Assembly: GCF_026153355.1 (NCBI RefSeq)
Contig: NZ_CP110636.1
Coordinates: 2,790,001 to 2,854,000 of the forward strand
Direction: 5' to 3'
Length of the DNA stretch: 64,000 bases
Source of the DNA: Streptomyces endophytica
GTDB lineage: Bacteria > Actinomycetota > Actinomycetes > Streptomycetales > Streptomycetaceae
A program made the position numbers and the translations under genes. Under the pieces are notes generated by a model. That model searched no databases and was not told the origin of the DNA. It saw only the letters and a list, made by a program, of their open reading frames with translations. Positions within the stretch are counted from its first letter, which is position 1, and every line of letters starts with the position of its first letter. Positions 49,472 to 58,831 of the stretch are shown here, one piece after another.

Positions 49472-50641
49472 TCAGCGCTCCAGGAGAGCGAAGAGGTTCT
49501 CCCAGCGCCCGACAATCTCGTCGGTGGAGAACCGCTGGATGTTCTCCCGGGCGGCTTCGCCCATCGCGTCCCGGAGCTCCTTGTCCGACATCAGCGTGTC
49601 GAGATGCCGGGCGAATTCGGTGATATTGCCCGGGGGAGCGAGGAAACCGTCCTCGCCGTCCGTGATGATCTCGTGGACACCCGGCGCCACGTCGAACGCC
49701 ACACACGGCACGGCCGTCGCCATCGCCTCCATCGGCGCCAGCGGAAAGCCCTCACCCCGCGAGCTGAGCGCGAACACCGCACTCTCCCGCAGCGCCCCCG
49801 GCACGTCGGAGGTGCGCCCCATCCACTCGACGGACGAGGTCACCCCCAGCTCCGCCGCCAGCTTGCGCAGCGCCTCGGCCTCCTCGCCGGAACCGTAGAT
49901 CCGCAGCGTCCAGTCCGGATGCTCCGGGGCGACCTGCGCCCACGCCTCCAGCAGCAGGTCGACGCCCTTCTCCTCGTGCAGCCGGCCGATGCTGACCACG
50001 CACTTGCGGGAGCGGTCCGACGGGACGTCGGGGAAGAACGGCAGGGGGTTCGGCATGAAACCGACATTGTCCATCCGCTGGCGGATCCAGCGGTCGGCGT
50101 CCTCGCGGGTGAGCGTCAGCATCCGGTCGACGTCCGCGTAAAACCGCTTGACCCGGCCGAAGCGGGACGACTTGCGGCAGGTCTCGAACGACTCATGGCT
50201 CATTCCGACCACCGTCAGCCCGGCGGTGTCGGCCAGCGCGACCCACTCCATCGCCCACACCTGGGTGACGATCACCACCCCGCCCGGCTTCGCCGCCCGG
50301 AACAGCGCACTCATCTTCGCCGCCTGCTCCCGCATCCCGGCCTCCCGGGCGGCCCGGCGGCGCTGCTCGGCGACGTTCAGCCGGTCCTTCAGCCCGCGCA
50401 CCGGGCGGACCGTCGGCGGGTGGTCGCGGTACAGCGTGGTGGCCTTGAACGGCACGTCGTCGGCCAGCTCATGGGCGCGCCCCTCGGGCGCCGGCACGAT
50501 GCCGATGACGTGCACCCGGTGGCCCCGCTCGCTGAACAGGCGCGCCATCTGGTGCGACCAACTGGTGATGCCGCCCATCTCGTTGACGCTGTTGGAGACG
50601 AAGAAGATGTCCCGCGGCCCGGCTGCGTACGACTTGGTCAT
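49472..50641 (-). CDS. Glycosyltransferase family 4 (teichoic-acid-type)
   Basis: A 389-residue GT-B glycosyltransferase using a sugar nucleotide donor. The N-terminal acceptor domain begins IFFVSNSVNEMGGITSWSHQ. The C-terminal donor domain has VSIGRLHEEKGVDLLLEAWA, YGSGEEAEALRKLAAEL and the E-x7-E signature EGFPLAPMEAMATAVPCVAF. The stop of the upstream TagF-like gene and the ATG at 50641 share one base (TGATG), so the start is fixed at 50641 (a GTG at 50653 is also in frame) and the genes are coupled. It probably modifies the same wall polymer as its partner. A family-typical length supports a complete gene. Confidence 0.9.
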   Translation of the reverse strand: MTKSYAAGPRDIFFVSNSVNEMGGITSWSHQMARLFSERGHRVHVIGIVPAPEGRAHELADDVPFKATTLYRDHPPTVRPVRGLKDRLNVAEQRRRAAREAGMREQAAKMSALFRAAKPGGVVIVTQVWAMEWVALADTAGLTVVGMSHESFETCRKSSRFGRVKRFYADVDRMLTLTREDADRWIRQRMDNVGFMPNPLPFFPDVPSDRSRKCVVSIGRLHEEKGVDLLLEAWAQVAPEHPDWTLRIYGSGEEAEALRKLAAELGVTSSVEWMGRTSDVPGALRESAVFALSSRGEGFPLAPMEAMATAVPCVAFDVAPGVHEIITDGEDGFLAPPGNITEFARHLDTLMSDKELRDAMGEAARENIQRFSTDEIVGRWENLFALLER

Positions 50642-53486
50642 CAACGGCTCCACTGCGCAAAGAACTGATCGACAATGCTCCGGGCGGCGTCGCCACGGTC
50701 GTATTCCCCGAACTTGGCGACGAATTCCGCGCGCTTGCGGGCGTATTCCAGGGACTGCGTCTCGAACGACTTGACCGTCTCGTGGAAATCGTCCTCGGTA
50801 CGGACCACCGGCCCCGGCGCGTGCGCCAGCAGATCGAAGTAGGTCCCCGGCCCTCGTGGACGTATTCGTCGTAGTCGTAGGTGAAGAACACCAACGGCCG
50901 GTCCAGCAGGGCGTAGTCGAACATCACCGACGAATAGTCGGTGATCAGCCCGTCGGCCAGCTCCAGCAGCGGCGTCACGTCATGGCGCGCCGACACGTCG
51001 ATGACCCGGCCCTGCACCGTCGGGGGCAGCACCACGTGATTGAGATAGTGCGAGCGCACCAGCAGGACGTAGCGGTCACCGAACTGGTCCGCGAACCGCT
51101 CGACGTCGAAGGGCAATTCGAAGCGCCCGTGCCGGCCGCCCGCCTTGCGGAACGTCGGCGCGTACAGCAGCACCGTCTTGTCCTCGGGAATGCCCAACTC
51201 CGCGGCCAGCGGCCCGCGTTCGCGCCGCCCCAGCTCCTCCTCGCGCTGCCGGGCGCGCACCAGCGCGTCGTTGCGCGGGTACCCGACCCGCAGCAGCGTC
51301 TTCTCCTGGAGCCGGAACGCCTTGGCCAGGGTGTGCACATCGTGCTCGGAACGGACCAGGAAGCGGTCGAAGCGGTCCAGCGAACGCTGCTGCTCCTGCT
51401 GCTGCTGCCGGGTCTGCGCCTTGAGGGCGGGCTGGTCGAAGCCCATCTTCTTCAGCGCCGAGCCGTGCCAGGTCTGGATGTACGTGGTCTCGGGGCGCTT
51501 GGTCAGCTTGAGCGGGTAGCTCTGGTTGTCCACCCAGAACTCCGCCTGCGCCAGCGCCTTGAGGTACGGCAGCGACCAGCGCTTGACCAGCGTGACGCCC
51601 TTCGGGAAGTCCTTCGGCGAGCCGGCGTACGACCAGATCGCCTCGAAGTCGAGGCCCTGCCGGCGCATCTCCTCGTAGATCGCGCGCGGGCTGTCGCTGT
51701 ACTGCTTGCCCAGGTGGCTCTCGAAGACCACCGTGCGCTTCTTGACGGGCAGCCGGCAGAACACCTCGTGGTACGCCCGGAGCTTGTTGTCGCCGGAGGT
51801 GACCTTCTTGCGCAGCGCCTTCGCCTTGCGGTAGCCGGTCTTGGCGAGCGTGCCCGGCCTCCCGCGCACCCCGCGGGTGATCAGCTCCTGCATCCGCTCG
51901 GCGTTCGCGCCCTCGCTGACCAGCCGGAACGCCAGATGCCCCTTCGCCGAGGCGTGCGGCTGGAGACGGTCGGCGACCATCCGCGTCAGCCGCGGCCGGA
52001 CCGGCAGCGACCCGGTCAGCTCGGTGTCGGCGACGGTGAGCCGGGTGGTGGTGCGCACCCCGTCCACGTCCAGCCGCAGCCGCACGTCCCAGATGGAGTC
52101 CACGATGCCCAGCGGGCGCAGCCCGGCGGTGAGGTCCGTGGTGGCCGCCCAGTGGACCGCGTCACCCTCGTGGCGCAGCTCGCCCACCGGGAAGCGGAAG
52201 GACTGCAGGCTGCGCCGCCGGGCGCTGAACTCCAGCTCGCCCTTCAGCCGCGCACCGGGCGGGATGACGCCCAGCGGGTTGGTGATCCGCCCCTCCAGGG
52301 AGACGGCCCCACCGGACTCCCGGTAACGGGTGAGCTGGTTGCGCAGGAACAGCTGGTTGACCGGCTTCTCGTGGTAGCCGATGTCGGTGACGTCCAGTAC
52401 GGAGCGGCCGAAGGCGTCGTCGAAGTGGCCCCCGCACCAGTAGATCCGGCCGTCGTGCTCGGCCAGCGGCGAGGAGACCTTGTCGCGGTTGATCAGCGTG
52501 TCCACCGCCGGGATCAGGTTCTCCCAGTCACCCCGCTGGAGCAGGTACGCGCAGATGGCCTGGATGGCCGGCACCCGCTCGTACGCCTCGGGGGCGATCC
52601 CGGCGAGATATTCCCGGGAGAGTTCGGCGAACTCGCGGCGGTACGACTCGTCCCGGAACGGCAGGTCGCGCAGATGCAGCACCAGATCGTGCTTGAGGAA
52701 TTTGACGTCCTTGGCGAGCTTTATTCCGGACAGCCCGCGCTCCGCCAGCAATGCGTCGATGCGCCGGTGGATCTCCAGCCGGTGCGCATAGTTCGTCATT
52801 TCGTGCCGCCGGTTCGTCACCGATTTCACGGCGGCCCGCTCGAATACGTGCCAGTAATAGACCTGATTGGGGATCAGGGTGATGCGCTCCGCCGCGAGAT
52901 AGGCATCGGCGATGAACATCAGGTCCTCGTAGAACATGCCCTTCGGGAATCGCAGGTCATGTTCGATGAGGAAATCGCGGCGATAGCACTTGTTGGTGGA
53001 GAGGGTGTCCCAGACGAACAGGTCCGGCAATTCCGTGACCGACTCCAGGGTCCGGGTCGTGGAATACAGCCAGGAATACCATTCGTCCCGCTTCTGATTG
53101 CGGGTGTCCTTGTGCAGCCGGACGCACAGACCGGAAACGATGTCCGAGTCGTTCGCCTCGGCGGCCTCCAGCATGTTCCGGCAGGCATTGACCTCCAGGA
53201 CGTCGTCGCTGTCCAGGAACATGACGTAGCGCCCACGGGTGTGCTGGATGCCGGCGTTGCGCGGCTCGCCGCCCGCGCCGCTGTTCTCCGGCAGCTGGAA
53301 GGCTCTGACTCTCTCCGGGTGCGTGGCGGCGAGCTGCTGCGCCACTTCGAAGGAACGGTCGGTGCTGCAGTCGTCGACGATCACCACCTCGACGTCCCGG
53401 AGCGTCTGGTCCAGTACGGACTGGACCGCGGTCGGCAACCGGTCGGCGTCGTTGTAGACGATGACGACTACGGAGACGTCAGGCAC
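50641..53486 (-). CDS. GT2 glycosyltransferase fused to CDP-glycerol glycerophosphotransferase (TagF-like; one frame break)
   Basis: A two-domain wall-polymer polymerase of about 948 residues. Residues 1-~230 are GT2: VSVVVIVYNDADRLPTAVQS, VIVDDCSTDRS, FLDSDDVLEVNAC (DxD). Then a ~300-residue linker of beta and helical character. Residues ~560-945 match Glyphos_transf (TagB/TagF): YIQTWHGSALKKMG, LLYAPTFRKAGGRHGRFELP, ITDYSSVMFDYALLDRPLVF. The frame fails near 50853 in a GGGG run; adding one base gives YVHEGRGTYFDLL and a C-terminus ending IVDQFFAQWSR with stop at 50641. It acts on the cytoplasmic membrane face to build a poly(polyol-phosphate) or glycosylated teichoic acid. GTG 53486 lies behind GAGG. 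Confidence 0.9.
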
Positions 53487-53911
53487 AGGGACCTCAACCT
53501 CTTTCGCTGCTGTTTGCCGCCAGAATAGCCCCGTCTGTCCCCCCGATTACCACGAATCGCGCCCACGGCACTACGCACAGTGAGCTGCCGGGGCCGTGGG
53601 GAAGGGCGCTCCGGCATGCGGATCATGACCAGGTGTCATCTCCGCCGATCCGCCCGGCGGGGGGCTTCCGGCCGGAAGGGAAGACGGCCGCTCCGGTGAA
53701 TCGGTTGCCTGCTCGGATGTGACGTCCGTTGTGCCCGGGTTCATGAGCGGGGCGGTCTCCGGGCACGTCCGCGGCGTCCCGGACGTCCTCCTCTCGGAGG
53801 ACGTGTCGCGCCGAGTACGGGGAAAGATCCTGCCCAAGAACGAGCGACGTGTCTTTGCCAAGCCATTACGCTTGCCGTCAAGGCCGCGCAGGGCGGCCAT
53901 GGAGGAGTGAG
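53487..53911. other. Intergenic region between the divergent GT2-TagF and BI-1 genes
   Basis: 425 bp without a convincing gene. It should carry both promoters. A -10-like TACGCT (53867-53872) precedes the BI-1 gene by 40 bp, and GGAGGA (53901-53906) is its ribosome site. A possible minus-strand frame in the middle looks like chance, with no family features. Confidence 0.5.
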
Positions 53912-54790
53912 ATGAGGAGCAGCAACCCGGTCTTCTCGCGACGGGGGTTCAGCCGAGACACCGGCTACGCGGGCTTCAACGCGCAGGCCGGGGGCCCCAC
54001 CGCGAACCCGTACGCCGGCACCAACCCCTACGCACAGGGCGGCAACCCCTACGCGCAGGCCCCCACCGACCCGTCCGCCCAGGGCCAGCCCGTCACCCAG
54101 GCACCGCCGCAGTACGCGCCGCAGACCCGGCCGATGACGATGGACGACGTCGTCACGCGCACGGGCCTGACGCTCGGCACGGTCATCGCCGGCGCCACCG
54201 TCGGCTGGCTGTTCCTGACCCAGAACCTCGGCTTCGCCGTCGGCGCGGGTCTGGTCGCGATGGTGCTGGGCTTCGTCCAGTCCTTCAAGCGCCGGCCGTC
54301 GCCCGCGCTGATCCTCGCGTACGCGGCGCTGGAGGGCGTCTTCCTCGGCGCGCTCAGCGGCTTCATCAACGACCTGCCGAAGATGAACGGCGCCCCCATG
54401 CAGGCGGTGCTGGGCACGATGGCGGTGTTCGTCGCCATGCTGGTCGCCTACAAGACGCGGATCGTCCGGGTCACCGCCCGCTTCACCCGCTTCGTGCTGA
54501 TCGCGGCGCTGGGCTTCGTCCTGCTGTCGCTGGTCAACGTGCTGTTCATGGCCTTCGGCGGCGGGGACGGCCTCGGCTTCCGCAGCGGCGGCCTGGGCAT
54601 CCTCTTCGGCGTCGTCGGTGTGGTCCTCGGCGCGCTGTTCCTCGCCCTGGACTTCAAGCAGGTCGAGGACGGCATCGCCTACGGCGCGCCGCGCGAGGAG
54701 TCCTGGCTGGCGGCGTTCGGCCTGACCCTCACGCTGGTGTGGATCTACATGGAGATGCTGCGGCTGATCTCCATCCTCCGGGGCGACTGA
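53912..54790 (+). CDS. Bax inhibitor-1 / YccA-like membrane protein
   Basis: A 292-residue seven-TM protein of the BI-1/TMBIM family. After a ~70-residue cytoplasmic tail with near-repeats NPYAGTNPYAQGGNPYAQ (residues ~31-50) come TMs: LTLGTVIAGATVGWLFLT, FAVGAGLVAMVLGFVQS, LILAYAALEGVFLGALSG, AVLGTMAVFVAMLVAYKT, FVLIAALGFVLLSLVNVLFM, ILFGVVGVVLGALFLALDF and WLAAFGLTLTLVWIYMEMLR. Relatives modulate proton/calcium leak and protease FtsH in other bacteria. The role in Streptomyces is unknown. ATG 53912 has GGAGGA 5 nt upstream. A strong terminator follows. Confidence 0.92.
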   Translation: MRSSNPVFSRRGFSRDTGYAGFNAQAGGPTANPYAGTNPYAQGGNPYAQAPTDPSAQGQPVTQAPPQYAPQTRPMTMDDVVTRTGLTLGTVIAGATVGWLFLTQNLGFAVGAGLVAMVLGFVQSFKRRPSPALILAYAALEGVFLGALSGFINDLPKMNGAPMQAVLGTMAVFVAMLVAYKTRIVRVTARFTRFVLIAALGFVLLSLVNVLFMAFGGGDGLGFRSGGLGILFGVVGVVLGALFLALDFKQVEDGIAYGAPREESWLAAFGLTLTLVWIYMEMLRLISILRGD

Positions 54791-54820
54791 CCGCCCCGGC
54801 GGCGTAAGCAGCACCGCGAC

Positions 54821-54854
54821 GAAGGGCCCGCAGGCAGCAGCCTGCGGGCCCTTC
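54821..54854. terminator. Terminator after the BI-1 gene
   Basis: Perfect 15-bp stem GAAGGGCCCGCAGGC / GCCTGCGGGCCCTTC with a 4-nt loop, followed by GGGGTT. It lies between convergent genes. Confidence 0.9.
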
Positions 54855-54882
54855 GGGGTTGAGGACGGCGCCTCATCGCGGA

Positions 54883-55110
54883 TCAGAACTTCCGCGCGGC
54901 GCGCCTGAGGTCGTATTCGTGAACGATCGCCTTGGCGTGCCCGTGGGCGAGGTTGTGCTCGCCACGGAGCCAGCTGACCTTTTCGTCGAAGCGGAAGAAA
55001 GCGGGGCCTTCGTCAACGGTGCGGAGCCATTCGGAGATTTCCCGTCCCGTGCACTCGGGGATGCGGGAGAGCATGTTCCGGTGGGTCTCTTCGGAGAAGA
55101 GCTGAGACAT
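54883..55110 (-). CDS. DUF4287 small protein
   Basis: A 75-residue cytoplasmic protein of the DUF4287 family, function unknown. MSQLFSEETHRNMLSRIPEC, EISEWLRTVDEGPAFFRFDE, SWLRGEHNLAHGHAKAIVHE cover the whole family domain. ATG 55110 is chosen because GGAGG lies 5 nt upstream and because the longer frame adds 29 residues without family character. It is a single gene between convergent BI-1 and divergent small hypothetical. Similar DUF4287 domains are found in many soil bacteria, sometimes fused to DUF5655. No functional prediction is made. Confidence 0.9.
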   Translation of the reverse strand: MSQLFSEETHRNMLSRIPECTGREISEWLRTVDEGPAFFRFDEKVSWLRGEHNLAHGHAKAIVHEYDLRRAARKF

Positions 55111-55196
55111 CGGCGCCTCCGGACGCGGTCGATGCTGGTTCTTCAGCACACCGTGCCTGAGGCTTCCGCCGTTGGCAACCACCCAGGAGTGGCGCA

Positions 55197-55202
55197 TAGG
55201 CT
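55197..55202 (+). promoter_or_regulatory. Leaderless -10 (TAGGCT) for the gene at 55209
   Basis: TAGGCT lies exactly 6 nt before GTG 55209 and there is no ribosome site, the arrangement seen at four other starts in this window. Confidence 0.55.
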
Positions 55203-55208
55203 CACGAT

Positions 55209-55568
55209 GTGCTTGACGTGACCCCTTTGCAGACCGCCGTGGACTCCCTCGCCGACCGCCTCCGAGCGCTGCCGCAGAGCCGGCTCAGCCAGGGCGCGGC
55301 GGCCGAGGGACTCGCGCTGGCACGGGAGTTGGCGACCCGTGCGCAGCTGATCGAACGGCCCGGGGAGCCACCGCGCCCGTTCCCGGACGCCGGGCAGTTC
55401 GCGGTCGGCGACCAGCTCGCGGTGGCCGGTCACGACCTCGTCGAGGCGCTACGGGCCGCGGCCGCCCGCCCCGCCGGAACCGGCCCCGATCCTGACGCGA
55501 AAGTGGCCCCCGCCGAAGAGCTGGCGGAGGCCGTGCGATGCGTACGGGCGGCGGCGGAGCGCTGCTAG
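55209..55568 (+). CDS. Small helical hypothetical protein
   Basis: A 119-residue acidic, Ala/Arg/Glu-rich protein with predicted helices (LQTAVDSLADRLRALPQSRL, AAAEGLALARELATRAQLIE, AEELAEAVRCVRAAAER) and two short Pro-rich loops. It has no signal peptide or TM segment. Codon use is normal for the window. The start GTG 55209 is positioned for a leaderless transcript. No family was recognised; it appears to be a conserved small actinobacterial protein. It precedes a repeat-rich gap. Confidence 0.75.
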   Translation: MLDVTPLQTAVDSLADRLRALPQSRLSQGAAAEGLALARELATRAQLIERPGEPPRPFPDAGQFAVGDQLAVAGHDLVEALRAAAARPAGTGPDPDAKVAPAEELAEAVRCVRAAAERC

Positions 55569-55693
55569 GGGCGGCCGTCTGCCCTCGGGGGCGGTCCCTA
55601 GGGGGCGGGCGAACACTTTCCCTAGGGGACGCATGGGCCCCCTGCGGGGCCACAACGTGGTGGGGGTGGGCGGTATTCCGGTCAGGATTCCGG

Positions 55694-55792
55694 CCACCGA
55701 GCCACCGAGTCACCGAGCCGCCGGCCACTGGTCACCGAGCCACCGGCCACCGAGCCACCGGCCGCCGGTCACCGCGCCACGGGCGGGAGGGT
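55694..55792. repeat. 8-bp tandem repeat array in the gap before 55807
   Basis: About twelve imperfect 8-bp units (CCACCGAG and TCACCGAG/CCACCGGC variants) in 99 bp between a hypothetical gene end and the next gene's stop. CTAGGGG appears three times in the preceding 65 bp (55565, 55598, 55622), unusual because CTAG is rare in Streptomyces. Slippage-prone. Confidence 0.75.
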
Positions 55793-55806
55793 GGCCAGAG
55801 CGAGGC

Positions 55807-56757
55807 TCAGAGCGAGGCGATGACGCGGTCGGCGAGGATGTAGACGCTGTCCTCGCGGGTCTCGCCCCAGGAGAAGGTCAGGGCGTAGGCGCCGGAGATG
55901 CCGGAGCCGCCCAGCAGTACCGGCGTGCGCCCGGCGTGCAGCGCGTCGGCGACCCGGTCCGCGGCCTCGCGCTGGCCGGGGGTCAGACAGAGCGTGGTGC
56001 CGTCGGCGAAGACGTACACGTCCAGGGTGCCCAGCGGGCCCGGGCGGACGTCCGCGACCGCGGTGGCGTCCCGCGCCAGCTCCTCCAGGCGCGCCACGGT
56101 GCGCTCGTGGTCGCTGATCACCGGGGACGGCGAGAAGTCCGGGTGCGAGGGGTGGCGGCGGCGGGCGGCGGCCAGTTCGGCGGACTCGGTGCCCTCGACG
56201 GGCTCCAACTCCGGTGCGTCCAGGGCCTCCAGCGCCTCCACGGACTCCAGGGTCTCCATCGCCTCCAGGGCATCCGGGCCCAGCAGCGGCTCCAGGCCGG
56301 CCAGGTCCGCCTGGCGGGGCACGAACGGCTGGAGGTCGAGCCGCTCCGGCTCCGGCCGCCCGTCGCGGGTCAGCCGGCCCTCGCGGCCGTCCAGCGGGCC
56401 CTCGTCACCGAGGCCGAGCAGAGTGGGGGCGTCCGCGGCGTCCCTGGCCTCCTGCGCGGCCCAGAACGCGCGGGCCTCGGCCAGCTCCCGCTCGCGCTCC
56501 TCGGCGAGCGCGTCGGCGACGGCGGCGCGTATGTCCGCGAGCGGGGTCGCCTCGGCCGGGCTGGTACGGGCGGCGGGGATGGTCGCGGCGGTCTCGGCCG
56601 CCTCCGCGCGCGCCGCGGCGTCCCGGCGGGCGGCGACGAGCTCACCGTGCAGCTCGGTGAGCTGGCGGCGCAGCGCACGGGCGGTGCCCAGCGCGACGGC
56701 GCCCAGCACCACGGCGACGGCCGCGGCCACGAGCAGGACGAGGGTGGTGACGCTCAT
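55807..56757 (-). CDS. Membrane-anchored coiled-coil hypothetical protein
   Basis: A 316-residue protein with one N-terminal TM (MSVTTLVLLVAAAVAVVLGA), a coiled coil (RALRRQLTELHGELVAARRD ... AVADALAEERERELAEARAF), a central acidic repeat (EAMETLESVEALEALDAPEL) and a C-terminal globular domain (HERTVARLEELARDATAVAD, TLDVYVFADGTTLCLTPGQR, YALTFSWGETREDSVYILAD). No catalytic motif is seen. ATG 56757 opens the TM anchor. It is convergent with nothing and faces the 585-bp region downstream of thiolase. Function unknown; the C-terminal fold may bind a ligand on the cytoplasmic side. Confidence 0.85.
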   Translation of the reverse strand: MSVTTLVLLVAAAVAVVLGAVALGTARALRRQLTELHGELVAARRDAAARAEAAETAATIPAARTSPAEATPLADIRAAVADALAEERERELAEARAFWAAQEARDAADAPTLLGLGDEGPLDGREGRLTRDGRPEPERLDLQPFVPRQADLAGLEPLLGPDALEAMETLESVEALEALDAPELEPVEGTESAELAAARRRHPSHPDFSPSPVISDHERTVARLEELARDATAVADVRPGPLGTLDVYVFADGTTLCLTPGQREAADRVADALHAGRTPVLLGGSGISGAYALTFSWGETREDSVYILADRVIASL

Positions 56758-57342
56758 GCGCCGACCTCCACTTCGTTCGGCGGCCCACTTCCCTCGGGCC
56801 GTGCATCGGTACATGGACTTCCCCCGGCGGTCGGCCGGGGTGACCCCCTTGATGCGCCGCTCACGGGGGTCACCAATGGTGGCGGCTCGCTCACCGGCGT
56901 ACTCCCGTTAGCAGAATGTTCTCCGACTTCCTACATCAGCCTGCCGGGGGTCGGCGACCGCTCACCGGGCGCTATGTCCCGAAATGCTGGGGGCCATGGG
57001 CCTCGTGGGGTGTGGCGCCCCCCTGCTGACCTGCAACAACGCTTCGCCCCCAGGACGTTCATCACAATCCTGGGGGAGATTGGGTCGCGATCTTGTTAAC
57101 GAGTGAGGCAGGTCACGCGCCGTCGCCGCCCGTGTCCGTACAACAGCGAAGGGTGTGCGCTGGGCGGGAGTTGGTCTGTTCCGCCCGACGCACACCCTCG
57201 AAGGATCTCTGGAGGCTCGTCAGCTCAGCTCAGCCGCACGTGGTGCTTGTGGTCCGCTGAACTTCGCTTCCGCTGCGCTCCAGCTCAGCTCAGCCGCTCG
57301 TGCCTGTGGTCGCGCTGAACTTCGCTTCCGCTGCGCTCCAGC
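56758..57342. repeat. 585-bp gap with tandem duplications at the thiolase 3' end and a hairpin
   Basis: 57221-57280 and 57281-57338 are two near-identical units of 60 and 58 bp, each beginning CAGCTCAGCTCAGCCGC. A third copy begins at 57339 and runs into the end of the thiolase gene, so the units are tandem duplications of its stop-codon region. Separately 57151-57197 is a long hairpin (GGGTGTGCG / CGCACACCC, then GGGCGG / CCGCCC, loop 13 nt). The left part contains the promoter of the minus-strand gene at 56757. Confidence 0.85.
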
Positions 57343-58563
57343 TCAGCTCAGCCGCTCGATGACCATCGCCATGCCCTGGCCGCCGCCGACGCACATGGTC
57401 TCCAGGCCGAACTGCTTGTCGTGCCACTGGAGGGAGTTGATGAGCGTGGTGGTGATGCGGGCGCCGGTCATGCCGAAGGGGTGGCCGACGGCGATCGCGC
57501 CGCCGTTGACGTTCAGCTTGTCCAGCGGGATGTCCAGGTCGCGGTAGGAGGGGATCACCTGGGCGGCGAACGCCTCGTTGATCTCGACCAGGTCGATGTC
57601 GGAGATGGTGAGGCCGGCGCGGCGCAGCGCCTGCTTGCTGGCCTCGACCGGGCCGTAGCCCATGATCTCGGGGGACAGGCCCGAGACGCCGGTGGAGACG
57701 ATCCGGGCGAGCGGGGTCAGGCCCAGCTCGCGGGCCTTGGTGTCGGACATGATGACCAGCGCCGCGGCACCGTCGTTGAGCGGGCAGCAGTTGCCGGCCG
57801 TCACCAGGCCGTCGGGGCGGAAGACCGGCTTGAGGCCCTGCACGCCCTCCAGCGTGACGCCGGCGCGCGGGCCGTCGTCCTGCGAGACGACCGTGCCGTC
57901 CGGCAGCGTGACCGGGGTGATCTCCCGCTCCCAGAAGCCGTCCTTGATCGCCTTCTCGGCGAGGTTCTGCGACCGTACGCCGAACTCGTCCATGTCCTGG
58001 CGGGTGACGCCCTTGAGGCGGGCGAGGTTCTCCGCGGTCTGGCCCATCGCGATGTACGCGTCGGGGACCAGGCCGTCCTCGCGCGGGTCGTGCCAGTCGG
58101 CGCCCTCCTGCTCGGCGCGCGCGGCCGTACGGGCCTCGGCGTCGGCGAAGAGCGGGTTGTGGGTGTCGGGCAGCCCGTCGGAGGTGCCCTTCACGCTGCG
58201 CGAGACCGTCTCGACGCCGGCCGAGATGAAGACGTCGCCCTCACCGGCCTTGATGGCGTGCAGCGCCATCCGCGTCGTCTGGAGCGACGAGGAACAGTAG
58301 CGGGTGACCGTGCAGCCCGGGAGGTGGTCCATCCCCATCTGGACGGCCACGATGCGGCCGAGGTTGTGGCCCTGCTCGCCACCGGGGAGGCCGCAGCCCA
58401 GCATCAGGTCGTCGATGTCCCTGGGGTCCAGCTCGGGGACCTTGGCCAGGGCGGTCTCGATGATCTTCGCGGTCAGGTCGTCCGGGCGCAGGTCCTTCAG
58501 CGAGCCCTTGAAGGCACGGCCGATCGGGGAGCGGGCGGCTGAGACGATCACGGCTTCGGGCAT
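57343..58563 (-). CDS. Acetyl-CoA acetyltransferase (thiolase)
   Basis: A 406-residue thiolase that condenses or cleaves acetoacetyl-CoA, feeding mevalonate, butyryl-CoA or fatty-acid oxidation pathways. Nucleophile Cys lies in [16 protein letters not shown] (near residue 89). Other catalytic parts are [27 protein letters not shown] (His) and [14 protein letters not shown] (Cys). ATG 58563 has GGAG 5 nt upstream; a GTG directly before it is also possible. Its position is the conserved core locus. Tandem duplications lie right after its stop. Confidence 0.95.
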   Translation of the reverse strand: MPEAVIVSAARSPIGRAFKGSLKDLRPDDLTAKIIETALAKVPELDPRDIDDLMLGCGLPGGEQGHNLGRIVAVQMGMDHLPGCTVTRYCSSSLQTTRMALHAIKAGEGDVFISAGVETVSRSVKGTSDGLPDTHNPLFADAEARTAARAEQEGADWHDPREDGLVPDAYIAMGQTAENLARLKGVTRQDMDEFGVRSQNLAEKAIKDGFWEREITPVTLPDGTVVSQDDGPRAGVTLEGVQGLKPVFRPDGLVTAGNCCPLNDGAAALVIMSDTKARELGLTPLARIVSTGVSGLSPEIMGYGPVEASKQALRRAGLTISDIDLVEINEAFAAQVIPSYRDLDIPLDKLNVNGGAIAVGHPFGMTGARITTTLINSLQWHDKQFGLETMCVGGGQGMAMVIERLS

Positions 58564-58831
58564 CACGGCTCCAAGAAATCAAGGTCGCGCCCTGCGCCTC
58601 GTTGAGGGGCTTGGGTATCCCCTGCTCGAACGGAGTTGAGAGCTTGGGGAAGGTCGGGCGACGGGCGGGTGAAGGTGCTGGACTGTGAGGGAAGTTACCT
58701 GCACGTAGTGCTGAGGTCACGGGGTGCGCGTTGTGATGCGGACCTCTTTTCTAAGCGAGCGCTTATGGAACGGCAAGGGGCCGCCGGGTATTCCCAGGCG
58801 GCCCCGTGCCCGTTCGGCGTTCCTCGGGCCC

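Noticed and set aside
53571..53900. Possible minus-strand gene between the GT2-TagF and BI-1 genes
   Set aside because: Pro/Ser/Thr-rich with no family feature or ribosome site; it lies where two promoters are needed.
55694..55792. CRISPR array
   Set aside because: Units are 8 bp without spacers of constant length; a short tandem repeat, not CRISPR.
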